Shown here one piece after another: positions 21,918 through 33,125 of a DNA stretch of 64,000 bases. The notes beneath the pieces are model-generated. The model was given only the letters and a program-made list of their open reading frames with translations, did no database searches and was not told the DNA's origin. Numbering within the stretch: position 1 is the first letter of the stretch; each line of letters starts with the position of its first letter. Source of the stretch: Ursus arctos (taxonomy: Eukaryota; Chordata; Mammalia; Carnivora; Ursidae); assembly GCF_023065955.2 (NCBI RefSeq), contig NW_026622763.1:80519299-80583298 (forward strand), in the 5' to 3' direction. The translations under genes were made by a program, and so were the position numbers.

Positions 21918-22135
21918 ATATTTTTTTAAAGATTTTACTTATTCATTTGAGAGAGAGAGTAACCTGTGTGAGAGAGAGAGAGAAAGCATGCATGGTGGGG
22001 AGGGGGAGAGGACAGAGGGAGAAGCAGACTCTCCGCTGAGCAGGGAGCCCGATGTGGGACTCGATCCCAGGACCCCGAGATCATGACCTGAGCCGAAGGC
22101 AGACGCTTCACCGGCTCAGCCACCCAGGCGCCCCA
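21918..22135 (-). mobile_element. SINEC, minus strand
   Basis: TTTTTTTAAAGATTTTAC at the left, (GA)n-rich middle, GGGACTCGATCCCAGGACC and CACCCAGGCGCCCC at the right end. Confidence 0.92.
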
Positions 22136-23125
22136 CTCCACACATATTTGGAGGGAGATAGGACATGGACAAGTGAAATGCTGACAACCTAGCATATGCT
22201 ACGACAAATGACCATTAGAGACAAGATCACCAATCTTAAATATCAAGATATATGTGAAGGTTCCTTGACTCCCCCTACCCAGAGAAATCAGATGTATTAT
22301 TTAGCTTCCACTGGCATCGTAATGAGCAACACTTTATGGAGGCTCTTCTGTATGCATTAGGCTGCATCCCAAGCCATGAAGATTTTAATAAGAGAGGTCG
22401 TTATCCTAACATGGCGCGGTCTTCTTGAGGAGGCCCTGGCCCCAGAACGGTGAGTGTCAGTCAGGGAAGCAGGATCTGCAGCCAGTGAGCGCTCCAGGCA
22501 ATCATGTCGCCCAGGAACAGGGACCGAGGGGTCCTCTGGAGCAGGAAGTCTTCTTGAGGGCAGGGAGGCTTGAAAGCAGGCAGGAAAGAAGGTGGTACTT
22601 AGATAAGCAGAGAGACGGTCTACACAGGGGGTGGGTGTGTGCAGAAGTGTGTGCAGAGAAGTTTGGCCAGAAGAGGGGCTGTGAAGAGAAGTACACTTGC
22701 TATTGGTGATCACACAACGAAATCTGGTTCAAGCACATTATAAAAAACATTATGAGGAGCCTTGAAAATCAACGCGTGTTGGGACCTTCCCATGGGGGAT
22801 GAAGGAGACTGAAGGCGGTTCAGATCTGAAATCATCCATTAGTCCTGGCCGATTTTGGAGGGTCCTGGGAATACCAGTGTGGCAGGAGTGTCCGTAAAGG
22901 GCCGGTGGGAGGGAGGAGAGGTTGGAAGCCAGGACACCAGCTAGAAACTACTGTGCTAGTTCAGTCACCAGGTGATGGAAAACTGGTTGAAACTGGGAGA
23001 AATCAAGATGACTGGAGCTTCTAGTGTGGGTAACTTGGAGGCTTTATGTTTGCTGAATGACTCAGTGAACAAATGAACGAGGGCAAAAATTCAAGGTGAG
23101 AACTGGTTTAAAAGGGAAAGATGAG

Positions 23126-23324
23126 GGGCGCCTGGGTGGCACAGCGGTTAAGCGTCTGCCTTCGGCTCAGGGCGTGATCCTGGCGTTATGGGATCGAGCC
23201 CCACATCAGGCTCCTCCGCTATGAACATGCTTCTTCCTCTCCCACTCCCCCTGCTTGTGTTCCCTCTCTCGCTGGCTGTCTCTATCTCTGTCGAATAAAT
23301 AAATAAAATCTTTAAAAAAAAAAA
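23126..23324 (+). mobile_element. SINEC, young ursid-type subfamily
   Basis: Near-consensus young copy with long poly(A). AAAGGGAAAGATGAG flanks both sides (23111-23125 and 23325-23339). Confidence 0.94.
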
Positions 23325-23339
23325 AAAGGGAAAGATGAG

Positions 23340-23560
23340 GGGCGCCTGGGTGGCTCAGTCAGTTGAGCGGCTGCCTTCGGCTCAGGTCATGATCCACAGG
23401 GTCCTGGGATCGAGTCCCACATTGGGACTCCCTATTCAATGGGGAGCCTGCTTCTCCCTCTCCCTCTGCTTCTCCCCCTGGCTTGTGCTCTCTCTCCCTC
23501 TCGCTCTCTTGCTCTCTCTTTCAAATAAATAAATAATAAAATCTTAAAAAAAAAAAAAAA
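23340..23560 (+). mobile_element. SINEC copy, same target as preceding SINE
   Basis: Different subfamily (GGCTGCCTTCGGCTCAGGTCATGATCCACAGGG). It begins directly after the AAAGGGAAAGATGAG motif and ends in poly(A) followed by GAAAGATGAG. Confidence 0.93.
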
Positions 23561-23574
23561 GAAAGAAAGATGAG

Positions 23575-24220
23575 CGACTCTGGAAAACAGTATAGAGGTT
23601 CCTCAAAAAGTTAAAAATAGAGCTACCCTATGATCCAGTAGTCTCACTACTAGGTATTTACCCAAAGGATACAAAAATACTAATTCAAAGGGATGCACGC
23701 ACCCAATGTTTATAGCAGCTTTATCTACAATAGTCAAATTATGGAAACAGCCCAAGTGTCCATCGACTGATGAATGGGTAAAGAAGATGTGCCATATATA
23801 TATATATATATATATAATATCACACAGCCACAAAAAAGAATGAAATCTTTCCATTTGCAAGAACACGGATGGAGCTAGAGGTTAATATGCTAAGTAAAAT
23901 AAATCTGTCAGAGAAAGACAAATATCATATGACTTCACTCATATGTGGAATTTAAGAAACAAAACAAGCAAGCAAAGGTGAAAAAAAGAGAGAGAGAGAG
24001 AGAGAGAGGCAAACCAAGAAACAGACCCTTAACTACAGAGAACCAACTGATGGTTACAAGAAAGGAGGCGGGTGGGGGGATGGGTGAAATAGGTGACGGG
24101 GATGAAGGAGGGCACTTGTGATGGGGGGGGTGTATGGAACCACTGAATCACTACATTTACACTTGAAACTAATATTACCCTGTATGTTAACCAACTGAAA
24201 TTTAAATAAAAACTTTAGAA
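23575..24220 (+). mobile_element. L1 3' end (carnivore L1), 5' truncated
   Basis: ORF2 end and 3' UTR: TACCCTATGATCCAGTAGTC, TATTTACCCAAAGGATACAAA, CAGCCCAAGTGTCCATCGAC, then a (TA)n run at 23794-23816, AACACGGATGGAGCTAGAGG and TTTAAATAAAAACTTTAGAA. It is preceded by the same target motif as the SINEs and followed by AAAGGGAAAGATAAG at 24221-24235. Severely truncated and non-coding as a gene. Confidence 0.92.
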
Positions 24221-24930
24221 AAAGGGAAAGATAAGTTTGGATTTAGATAAACTGAATTCATAGTGATGGGCAACTGTGACGGGGGAGGTCCTCAGGAAGC
24301 GGTGGGGATGTGAGGCTGAAGTCTGAGAGCGTCAGAGCGATAGACGTCGGCTTGCAGTTCATCTGCGGGGAGTCAGCGCTGGAGCCGTGGGAGTAGAAGG
24401 ACCCGCAATGGGAGCTCGTGTGCAGAGAAGAACAGGGAAGGCTGAAGAATGGGTTTGAGACAGGTTCAAACTGAGGGAGAAGAAAGAGAGCTGGAATTAA
24501 CAAAGAACCCCGAGAAGCCATGTGAGAATTAAGTGGAGAAACGGGACAATGGCAGACTGTCAGTGCTGACTGGTTCAGGGAAGTTAGAGAGAAGGACGGC
24601 GAAGGTCACCGGTGGCCTCGGCAAGAATGGTTTCAGGAAAGTGACAAAGTGAAAGGTAAATTGCAGTGGAACAAGGAGTAATTGTGGAAAGAGAGAGTAT
24701 GATGTTTAGCAGTAAAAAGAAATGACAGCCGTTGAAGGGAAAAGAATGCAGAGGCAAGATTTTCGTCTTAAAGAAATAACCACGGTTAAGAGCCTAAGTA
24801 CTGCGAGCGCCATGTTTGGCCTCTACAGACCGTGAAAGTGATATATGGTTTGGCTCTTTAAGCGCGATTTCAGTTTTTTAGTGTAGCAGCTGACATGCAC
24901 AGTTTTTGATAAATGATCTTCTACTAATTC

Positions 24931-25115
24931 TTTTTTTTAAGATTTTATTTATTTGACAGAGAGCACAAGCAGAGGGAGAGGCAGAGGGAGAGAGAAAGGG
25001 AGAAGCAGACTCCTCGCTGAGCAGGGAGCCCGACGTGGGGCTCAATCCCAGGACCCTGGGATCATGACCCGAGCCAAAGGCAGACACTTAACCAACTAAG
25101 CCTCTCAGGGGCCCC
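24931..25115 (-). mobile_element. SINEC, minus strand
   Basis: TTTTTTTTAAGATTTTATTTATTTG tail, CTCAATCCCAGGACC B-box side, and TCTCAGGGGCCCC end. CTTCTACTAATTCTT is duplicated at 24919-24933 and 25116-25130. Confidence 0.92.
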
Positions 25116-25250
25116 TTCTACTAATTCTTTATACTTTTATTTTCTTAGATACTTTTTAACCCAACACATATTCTACAAGTCCGGATACAATGATAAAATT
25201 TGTCCCATTAAATGCTTTTCCATGTAAGATGAAGCATAGGAGAATTTTTT

Positions 25251-25481
25251 TTCCCAAGGGTTTGGTTTTTTTTTTTAAGATTTTATTTATTTATTTGAGA
25301 GAGAGAACAAGACAGAGAGAGAGAGCGCATAAGCAGGGGGGAGAGGCAGAGGGAGAAGCTGACTCCCTGCTGAGCCGGGAGCCCAACGTGGGGCTCGACC
25401 TGAGCCTCAATCCCAGGACCCAGAGATCACGATGTGAGCCGAAGGCAGACACTTAACCAACTGAGCCATCCAGGCGCCCCA
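25251..25481 (-). mobile_element. SINEC, minus strand, with extra 3' segment
   Basis: Full SINE ending at CCAGGCGCCCC (25480). Past its poly(A) there is an additional non-SINE segment before the flanking duplication, GAAGCATAGGAGAATTTTTT at 25231-25250 and GAAACATAGGAGAATTTTTT at 25482-25501. The extra segment reads ACCAAACCCTTGGGAA on the minus strand. Confidence 0.88.
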
Positions 25482-25501
25482 GAAACATAGGAGAATTTTT
25501 T

Positions 25502-25785
25502 AAAGTTACAAAGCAGAAGGCAAAGCTGTATTTCAGTTAACTGGATTTTAGTAACTGATTACATCCTAGAATAGTTTGGAATGCGACTGAGTAAAAGTAA
25601 CCCTATCTGTTGGTTATTTATGTCCTCTTGTATTATAAAAATCAGCACTCCCTCATCAGAAACTTCTTGCCTAAGCTCCTTATCTAGCCCCATCCTCCCC
25701 CTGATCTTTGTTCATTTGTTCAGTTTCCCCTAGACGCTTATTTCAGGAAGGTGCCTATGTTGTTTGTGTCTTCACTCATTTCCTC
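25502..25785. other. Intergenic, nothing recognised
   Basis: No element identified. Confidence 0.5.
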
Positions 25786-25789
25786 TAGT

Positions 25790-25990
25790 TAGAAAATGGG
25801 CATAACTAAAATTTACCAAGTGCTGAGTAAGTGCCAGGGACTATTCTCAGTGCTCTCCACGGGCTGTGTCCAGTCGGCCTCACGATGCATTTTACAGGGA
25901 AGGACATCGGAGCAGGGAGAGGTCAAGCGACTTACCTGAGATCACGCACTTCTTAAATAATGGAGCAATGTTAGAACGAAGGAAGTCTTG
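25790..25990 (-). mobile_element. MIR element
   Basis: Reverse MIR: AAGTGCTGAGTAAGTGCCAGGGAC, then TTTTACAGGGAAGGACATCGGAGCAGGGAGAGGTCAAGCGACTTACCTGAGATCACGCAC. Confidence 0.8.
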
Positions 25991-26439
25991 TCCGAAGTCC
26001 ACAGCCATAACCAGTCTCGGCACTGCCTCTCTCCAGATGCTCTAAGTCCCCCGAAATCTGCATCCCTTCTATTCACAAACGTCTTGAGATGACTGACTTC
26101 ATTCAGTAACACGTACTACGAGATTATGGGCAAGCACGCTGTGCTCCGGGCCGGCGTTTCAGGAGCTAACAGTGTAGACACTGGAGCATACATACTGCCT
26201 GGACGGGGAGGCAAACGAGAAGTCAAGGGTTCACATGGAGTGTGGGTGTGCATCCGCAGGCTGGGGTCAGGGGGCAGAGGAAGGGCTGATGTTCCTCGAT
26301 ACCATCGCTCCCAGGGCAATGTGAGGGAGGCAAGCCAGCCCGCTAGCCTGTGAACACCGGCTCCCTGCTCCCTGGGTGGGAGACTCTAGGGACTAAAGTG
26401 TTTGAGCTCTTTCTGGGCCATAAATAAAATACGGTAATT

Positions 26440-27540
26440 GCATAGAGATGCTCTCCAAAATCTGTCCTTTGCTTTCCTCCTTGATCATTTACATCTGGCT
26501 TCCACGAGGAACTCTATGCCCACAACTTTTCTCTGTCTGCAGCTCTAGCCTCTCTTCTGAGCCCTAACTGCCCTACTGGTTGTCCATGCCCTGCTTCCAA
26601 CTCTGACTTCCGAGATCTAAAACTCACTGGCTCAGGATGCGCGGGGCTCAGGACAGTCGGTTGACTGTCCAACTCTTTGACTTTGGTGCATGTCATATGA
26701 TCTCAGGATGGTGAGGTCGGGCTCCGCGCTGGGCGTGAGGCCTACTTGAGATTCTCTCTCGCCCTCTCCCCCTCCCCCACTCTCTCTCTCTCTCTCTCTA
26801 AAAAATAAACATATACATAAAAAACTCATGGGCTCCCTCAAAACCCTCGGTCTTAAGCGGTGCCGCCCACTGCCAGCGCTCTTCCAGAAGCCCGGGTGAA
26901 GCCTCTTTCGGTTCTACCTCCTCCCTTGCCCTGCCGTCTCATCAGTCTGTTTCCAAGTCTTTGAATTCCCCCTCCTTTATATTTTTACTACCATGACTAG
27001 TTTCTACTTCATCAAGTAGCTTAACCATTGCTGGAGCCATCTCCTCCCTCCCCTCTGCCAGGAGTCTTCCCGAATCACAGCCGGCCGCCCGTCTTGTGCG
27101 CCTGCCTGTTCGGCCTTCCGTGCTCCCTACACAATCGCCATTGGCTTCTCCACCATTCCTCGCCACTCTCCACCATGCCTTTCACACCCATCAAGTTCAA
27201 CTGCTCCCTGCTCTCCCACAAACCGCTTACGCTGCTCCTCCATCTGGAACACTCCATTTCTCAACGTCCCAACACTGCCCGTCCTTGAATGGACACAGAC
27301 ACTGTCTTCTACACATTCTTCTCTCCTCTGGTTGGCCATCATCTCTTTCTGACATGAACTCACAAAGTGTTGTATCACTCTTCTAAGCACTTGGCAATTT
27401 CTACCTTGTTTGTAGAGTGACGCATCTTCTCTCTTCCACTACACGTCAGTCTCCGGGTGTAGAATCCAGGTGTGATTCATGTTCAGGTGTCCCACTGTCT
27501 CTAACACCAATTGCTCAAAAATACAAATAAGTAAGAAAAC
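26440..27540 (+). mobile_element. Probable L2 sense remnant split by a SINE
   Basis: CTCTAGCCTCTCTTCTGAGCCC near 26545 and CTCCTCCATCTGGAACACTCC near 27235 follow the order of sense L2 sequence. Divergence is high and the boundaries are approximate. Short frames here read through old RT-like or 3' sequence and are not genes. Confidence 0.4.
26638..26823 (+). mobile_element. Old, diverged SINEC
   Basis: Degraded head (GCGCGGGGCTCAGGACAGTCG) with recognisable CATATGATCTCAGG, (CT)n run and AAAAAATAAACATATACATAAA tail. Confidence 0.75.
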
Positions 27541-27861
27541 GAACGGAAGGCCTGAGAGACAGAAGACTGGAAAGACGGAAGAAGAGAAACGGCACTCACA
27601 TGCCACCAGGGGCTTGACTGAAAGCTGAGGGCTAAGCAGTAGACATCTCTCCCTCACAGGGACTTCAAGGAGGAAAAATAACCGACTACAGTCACAACAT
27701 GTCAGTTAAAAGAATTTTCCAGGGAGCCAGTTATATGAAAGGAACAAAACAGTATCACCTGAACGTTCAGATCCACACGTTGCAGAAAGGTACAAAGTAA
27801 TGCAGGTAAGCAGATTTTTAAATAATACAGGCTTTTTTCTTCCCCAAGAATTATTGTTAAT

Positions 27862-27952
27862 GGGGCATCCAGCTGGCTCAGTCAGTAGAACATGCAATTC
27901 TTGATCATGAGTTCAAGCCCTATGTTGGGCATGGAACTTACTTTAAAAAATA
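27862..27952 (+). mobile_element. Short tRNA-like SINE
   Basis: GGGGCATCCAGCTGGCTCAG, GAGTTCAAGCCC and TTGGGCATGGAACTTACTTTAAAAAA. Confidence 0.8.
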
Positions 27953-28164
27953 CATGTATAGTATTAATGAAACAGAGGAAAGAGCAAGGAGGTGAAGACA
28001 TGCCAACGAAGAGTTAAGAAAATAGATTCTCTTCTAAACTCTATTTTTTGCTTTCACTTGGCGACCACAACTCTCAACACCAAGATTTTAAAGATGTGGC
28101 CTCAACCCAAACATTTCACTCATAAGTTTGTCTTCTTAAGGCTTCTATTTTTTAAAAATCAAGT

Positions 28165-28325
28165 GGGGTGCCTGGGGGTCTTAGTTAAGCGATTGACTCT
28201 TGATTTCGGCTCAGGTCATGATCTAGGGTGGGGAGATGGAGCCCCATCAGGGGGCTCCATGCTGGGGGTGGAGTCTGCTTGAGATTCTCACTGCCCCCTC
28301 TGCCCCTCAAAAAGAAATAAATTAT
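28165..28325 (+). mobile_element. SINEC, diverged
   Basis: GGGGTGCCTGGGGGTCTTAG, GATTTCGGCTCAGGTCATGATC, CTTGAGATTCTC and an AAAGAAATAAATTA tail. It is the last SINE before the sparse region containing the INO80D 3' UTR. Confidence 0.88.
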
Positions 28326-29249
28326 CAAGAACTGAGCCAGCACAATCTCAAAACCTTGTGATTTGTGCAGAGCTTTAGAAAGGGAGCACCCTTAATAGGA
28401 ATGAACAAGAGTTTCAATCAACCATCATATAGCTCAAGAAATGGACACCTATTTCAAGCATTCTTCATATATTGTCAATTTCAGAAGCAGAGCCAGGGAT
28501 GGAGGCAGCTGTCACCGCTGGCCATTTTACTAGAACTGCGGGTGGACATCTGCTTCTGGTCTTAGAACGTTAACTTCTTTTGCAGAAGCAAAACCAGTCT
28601 AAATGCCCCACAAAAATGAACAGTAAATTTCTAATGAAAGGAATGTGTGATCAGATTACTAATTTTTCTTTATGAATTTTATCCTAGCCTCTATGCGTAC
28701 CACAAAATCCTTTGGCAACAAGACAGCACAGGAAGTGAAAACTTCAACTCTGCATATTAAAAAAATAAAGTAACAATTCAATTCCAAGGAGATACAAGGA
28801 AGACACTTAGCAATGCTTTAAAGGAAAAGAACATTTCTTCGAGGTGTTTTGGTTTTTTTTTTTAACTTTCGATTATACAGCAAGAAGTTCTTATACTTGT
28901 GAGGCTATGAAAATGAAAAGCGGCTTCTGATTAAATGAAATAGAAATTGGCTTGTAAAAAGACCTCCAATACGACATGTAACAATTTCAAATGCAACTTC
29001 TGGTTGTATCTCAAGGGTCTAGATACCATATTAAGCTTACATACCATTTAATCGATCCATAGCTATTACAAATATTAATCACTGTTGGTCTCACCATAAA
29101 GAACCATGAATATATCTCCCTAGAGTTCTTAATAAAATATAAGATCTATTTTTAAAAATTACTATTTAAATAACAAAGGGGGGGAAATGCCTACCCTGGA
29201 TTTGTAGCTTTGACCTATATCCAGGCAAAGGAAATTATACCCAAAACAA
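28326..29249. other. AT-rich flank downstream of INO80D
   Basis: No repeat or gene recognised between the last intergenic SINE and the inferred INO80D cleavage site. Confidence 0.5.
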
Positions 29250-29267
29250 GGCTACTTCACAGCAAGA

Positions 29268-29273
29268 TTTATT
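29268..29273 (-). promoter_or_regulatory. Distal poly(A) signal AATAAA of INO80D
   Basis: TTTATT on the plus strand reads AATAAA on the minus strand. Cleavage would be expected 10-30 bases further, near 29240-29258. Other AATAAA hexamers exist upstream, so this is the best candidate for the longest transcript rather than the proven end. Confidence 0.6.
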
Positions 29274-32200
29274 AATACATCCAAAAGAAAGAAAGAAAAA
29301 TCATTTTGTCACACTATATACAGATAATACATACAGTGTTTTATACACATATTACATCAGTTTTTACACAAGAAAAATATACATAAAAATGTAAACTTTT
29401 GTATACAAAAACCCTTAAACAAATTAAACAAGGACCAGATAACAAAAGGAGACCAATCCATTATTATTTCATCAAATTTTTAAAACAGTAATACAGTACA
29501 TTCATTGAGATATATATGGAAAATGTGAGCCATCTCTTCATGTTTAAAGGGAAATTACAAACCAACAGCCCATCACCTCCCAAATGTGGTCCCCCCCAGC
29601 GACACCACACTCAATACCATAGACACGCCTTGCCGTCACAACTGGGGGGCTCTTAACCAAACCTGCCCACCTCATCTTGCCTGCTAGTCTGTGCAGAAAC
29701 GGGTGGCCCCTTAGCTTTTGTGCATATAACGAAGCTTCTTGCCACTATTCACGCAAATACAGACAAGATTCTTGGTTTGTAAGTTCCCTTTAAGCAGCTT
29801 TTTCTTTTCTAAGTATTTTTAATGTATGGCCTGTTAACACATACTTGTGTGCCAAGGTGAATGAGAACACTGAAAAAGAAGGGCTTTGAGAACTGCTAGT
29901 CCTTGCTACCGTGCAGTTACTTTGTAAGAAGAGATTTTGAAAACTGTGCAACGTGTCTGTCCCTTACTGGATCCAAAGAAGCTACCACCTCACCTTTGAC
30001 TTCCCACTGCAACTTGGTTTCAATTTACACCTCAGTCCTCCAGTTAGTACCATACAACCGCCAAGAGGCTTTGTTAAAGGCTGCTTCTGATATCAAGTTC
30101 CAGCTAAACTACTCTATGAAATCACTCAGACCCCAACCTCTCCGTTCTGGGCTTGGGGCGGGGGGTACTCTATCTTCACTGTTTTTGTTTTTTTTTTTGG
30201 TAACGTCTTAGAATTTAGGACTGTCCATCTATGTTCCTCTCTCTGTAAGGTCTTGAATGTAATCTGCCACCAACTCATCACAAAATATTTCATGTTTTTT
30301 TCTTCATGGTTTTTCATTCAGTGTGTCAAACTGATGTACTAATGGAAACAGCAAATGCTTGGGGACTAAGAATTAAATCTATGGCAAGTGCATGCAGACT
30401 TGGAGTTCCTGAAGAAGAAAAAAAAAAACGTCTGGGAAGACCTTTAACGAAATAAATGCAAAACAAGCTGAAGATAGCTTCATGAGAGCTGCCTTCTCTC
30501 AAAGTTGAATTTTCAACAAGGCAGAATAACAATTAGGTGCTATATTTCCCTGCAGCTAGAGAGTAGTTAACTTCCCCCAGGCAAAATGATCTCAATGATC
30601 ATTATTTATTAATGAAAGGAAGAGGCAGATTGGTGAATTAAGTTGATCTAGAAGATGGTGGTTGACATACACTAATGGAAATGTGAGGATTGCTTTATAA
30701 CTGAAATAAACAGGCTGGTTTGTGGTACATCTCCATTTCAGAGGGAGGAAAAACGCACAACGCTCCTCAAGTGAATCCCCAGCTCTCTCTTTCTCCCATG
30801 GGACAGATGGCATTTTTAAAAATGACAGTCTCCCTTTCAGTTAAAAAAAAAAAAATGTAACAATAAAAAGGAAAAGATAAATAAATAATGTGTGGATGTC
30901 TTTAGATGAGACTTTTAAATGTTCTTTAAATAATTTTCGATAATGTATTTTTAAATCATTACATACAACTGCCATTGCAGTGACAATATTCCAGTAGGGG
31001 CAGCATTTTGCTAAATGTAAAAGATTGCCATTTAAAACTCATACATATACATGTGTATATACAGTATATCGACACTATTTATATACATATATATCTAGAA
31101 AGCAACATTTCATTGCCTTTGAATATCTATATATTCACTCCCACAATATATACGAGACATACTGTGTGAGTATATACGAAAGTATACGTACACATGCTCA
31201 GACATGTATATATACACTTTGTCTGTGTGTGCATAAGAGCTTTAAAGGCACAGTAGATAGGGATGCAAGTTTTCTAGAGAGCCGCAGCAAAGTTAAAACA
31301 GAATGTTACAAATGTGAAAACAGTCAAAAGGAAATATAGCAAAATTCATTACGTGATAATTCGTTGAAGTGGTGTCATCGTGAGTAAAATGAGTTCGTTC
31401 AAGAGGCTTATGTGTGACTTCGTATGCTTTCCATTAAAATGAAAATGGTAAATTTATGATTGAGACACAAAGTAGACCACATTTTTAAATGACAAATTGA
31501 TGACAAAAAAATGAGAAACCTAACACTTATCAATACTAAAATCATAATTACATTCTTTTCCAATGTGAGTGACACGTCCCCAAATTATCTAGGTAAAACT
31601 TTCAAATTAGTCTTGTTTGAATGTTGGTTTCTTTGTTTTTGAGACAAAGATGAATGCCCAATCCTCAAAATTACCATACAAAGTATTACCCAAACTGACA
31701 TCTTCTGGAAAATTTCAGAGATAAAGATCTTTAAAAGAAACGACTGAGAAGTTAACAAACTATGCTTAAGCCAAATGCTCCTGGCAGAGAGGACATCATA
31801 AAGGGGAAAAAAATACAATGAGGTGTGATGAGAGATAGTCTGACTGAGAAGGCAGTGAAGATGAAGAACTGGCGAGTAAGAAGAGTTCTAGCAGGAATTC
31901 ACTTATAATAACCATAAACAAGACTATAATCCAAAGGACTTCCATCTTGGTATGCACTGATAATGGACTCCAGTCTGTCATCTCCTCTTGCTTACAGAAT
32001 AATCGAGTTTTCCATAGACGTATAATCTTGCTTAACAAAGGCTGTTTATCTATTACACACACACTGTTTTAGGGAAATATATGTATATAGCTTTATCTAT
32101 ACACACACATATACATACGTGTATATATAGATTTATACAAATGTATAAATAAACATAATACTTTTCAATCTTTCCATTGACAAGGCAAGTTCACATTCAG

Positions 32201-33086
32201 CAAAGTGCCACCACATCCCATATACACATCTCTGTACAGATATACACAAAAGGGTCTATCTTCACCCTTCAATCAGGGGGAATTTATTCTAGCAAATCCC
32301 ATTAACCAGTAACTGAAGGGAGAAATGGCACCAGTACAAACTCCCTTCTTTCATTTGCATGCATATGTACAAGAAATATGCAGGTTTTTTTTTTTAATCC
32401 ATAAAGCAAGAGTGAATGAAACTGGGAGATGCAGAAATACAAGTATAAAAGGAACGACCTGGAGAGCTTTCCTAGGTCTTGGCTACACCTAAGATGAATG
32501 CGGCTTCAAAGAGAACTACAAATTCTGGTATATTCTCAGAAGTTGTCTTGACAGATACCAAAGTACGTGATCTTTTTATATTAAAAATAAATGTGATTGG
32601 AGCATTTAATAACAACTCTAGTTTTGGCTATGTTAGACCACCAGATACTCCAGTAATGAATGTCGAGCAAAATGACAAAACTCAAAATATAGGAATGTAT
32701 TTTTTTTAATTCTATATGAATCAGGTAAAAGTCAAGGGTAGCATAATTTTTCCTATAACCAAAATACGGGGGTTGGGGGCACACTAACTTCATAAATAAT
32801 AGCACAACTGAGTAATATTTTTTTAAATTTTTTGAAATAAATGAAATCATCCCAGCTTTGAAATATGCATGGTGAAATGATCCCACCAACTCTTCCAACA
32901 AAGCAGTCCCTTCAAAAAATGGCATTCTTTATAAAAAGCCTATTAATTTTCTTAACTTCACCAAGAAAAGATGATCAATAATGATTTTCTAACTCAAAAT
33001 ACGAAGAAATCTATTATTAACATAAAAAAAAAGTTGTTTCATCTGATCTGGTCCCATCACCCCAGCACATAAACACAGCTCATGTC

Positions 33087-33091
<5 letters not shown>

Positions 33092-33121
<30 letters not shown>
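33092..33121 (+). repeat. (CT)n microsatellite in the 3' UTR
   Basis: About 15 CT units, read as GA on the transcript strand. Confidence 0.95.

Positions 33122-33125
<4 letters not shown>

Larger units (their letters stand above)
22300..24880 (-). mobile_element. Probable L2 antisense remnant, heavily interrupted
   Basis: Blocks near 24540-24660 (AGGTCACCGGTGGCC, TTTCAGGAAAGTGAC) and around 22950-23050 follow the order of antisense L2 reverse-transcriptase sequence, but at high divergence. Two SINEs and an L1 end interrupt it. Confidence 0.4.
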
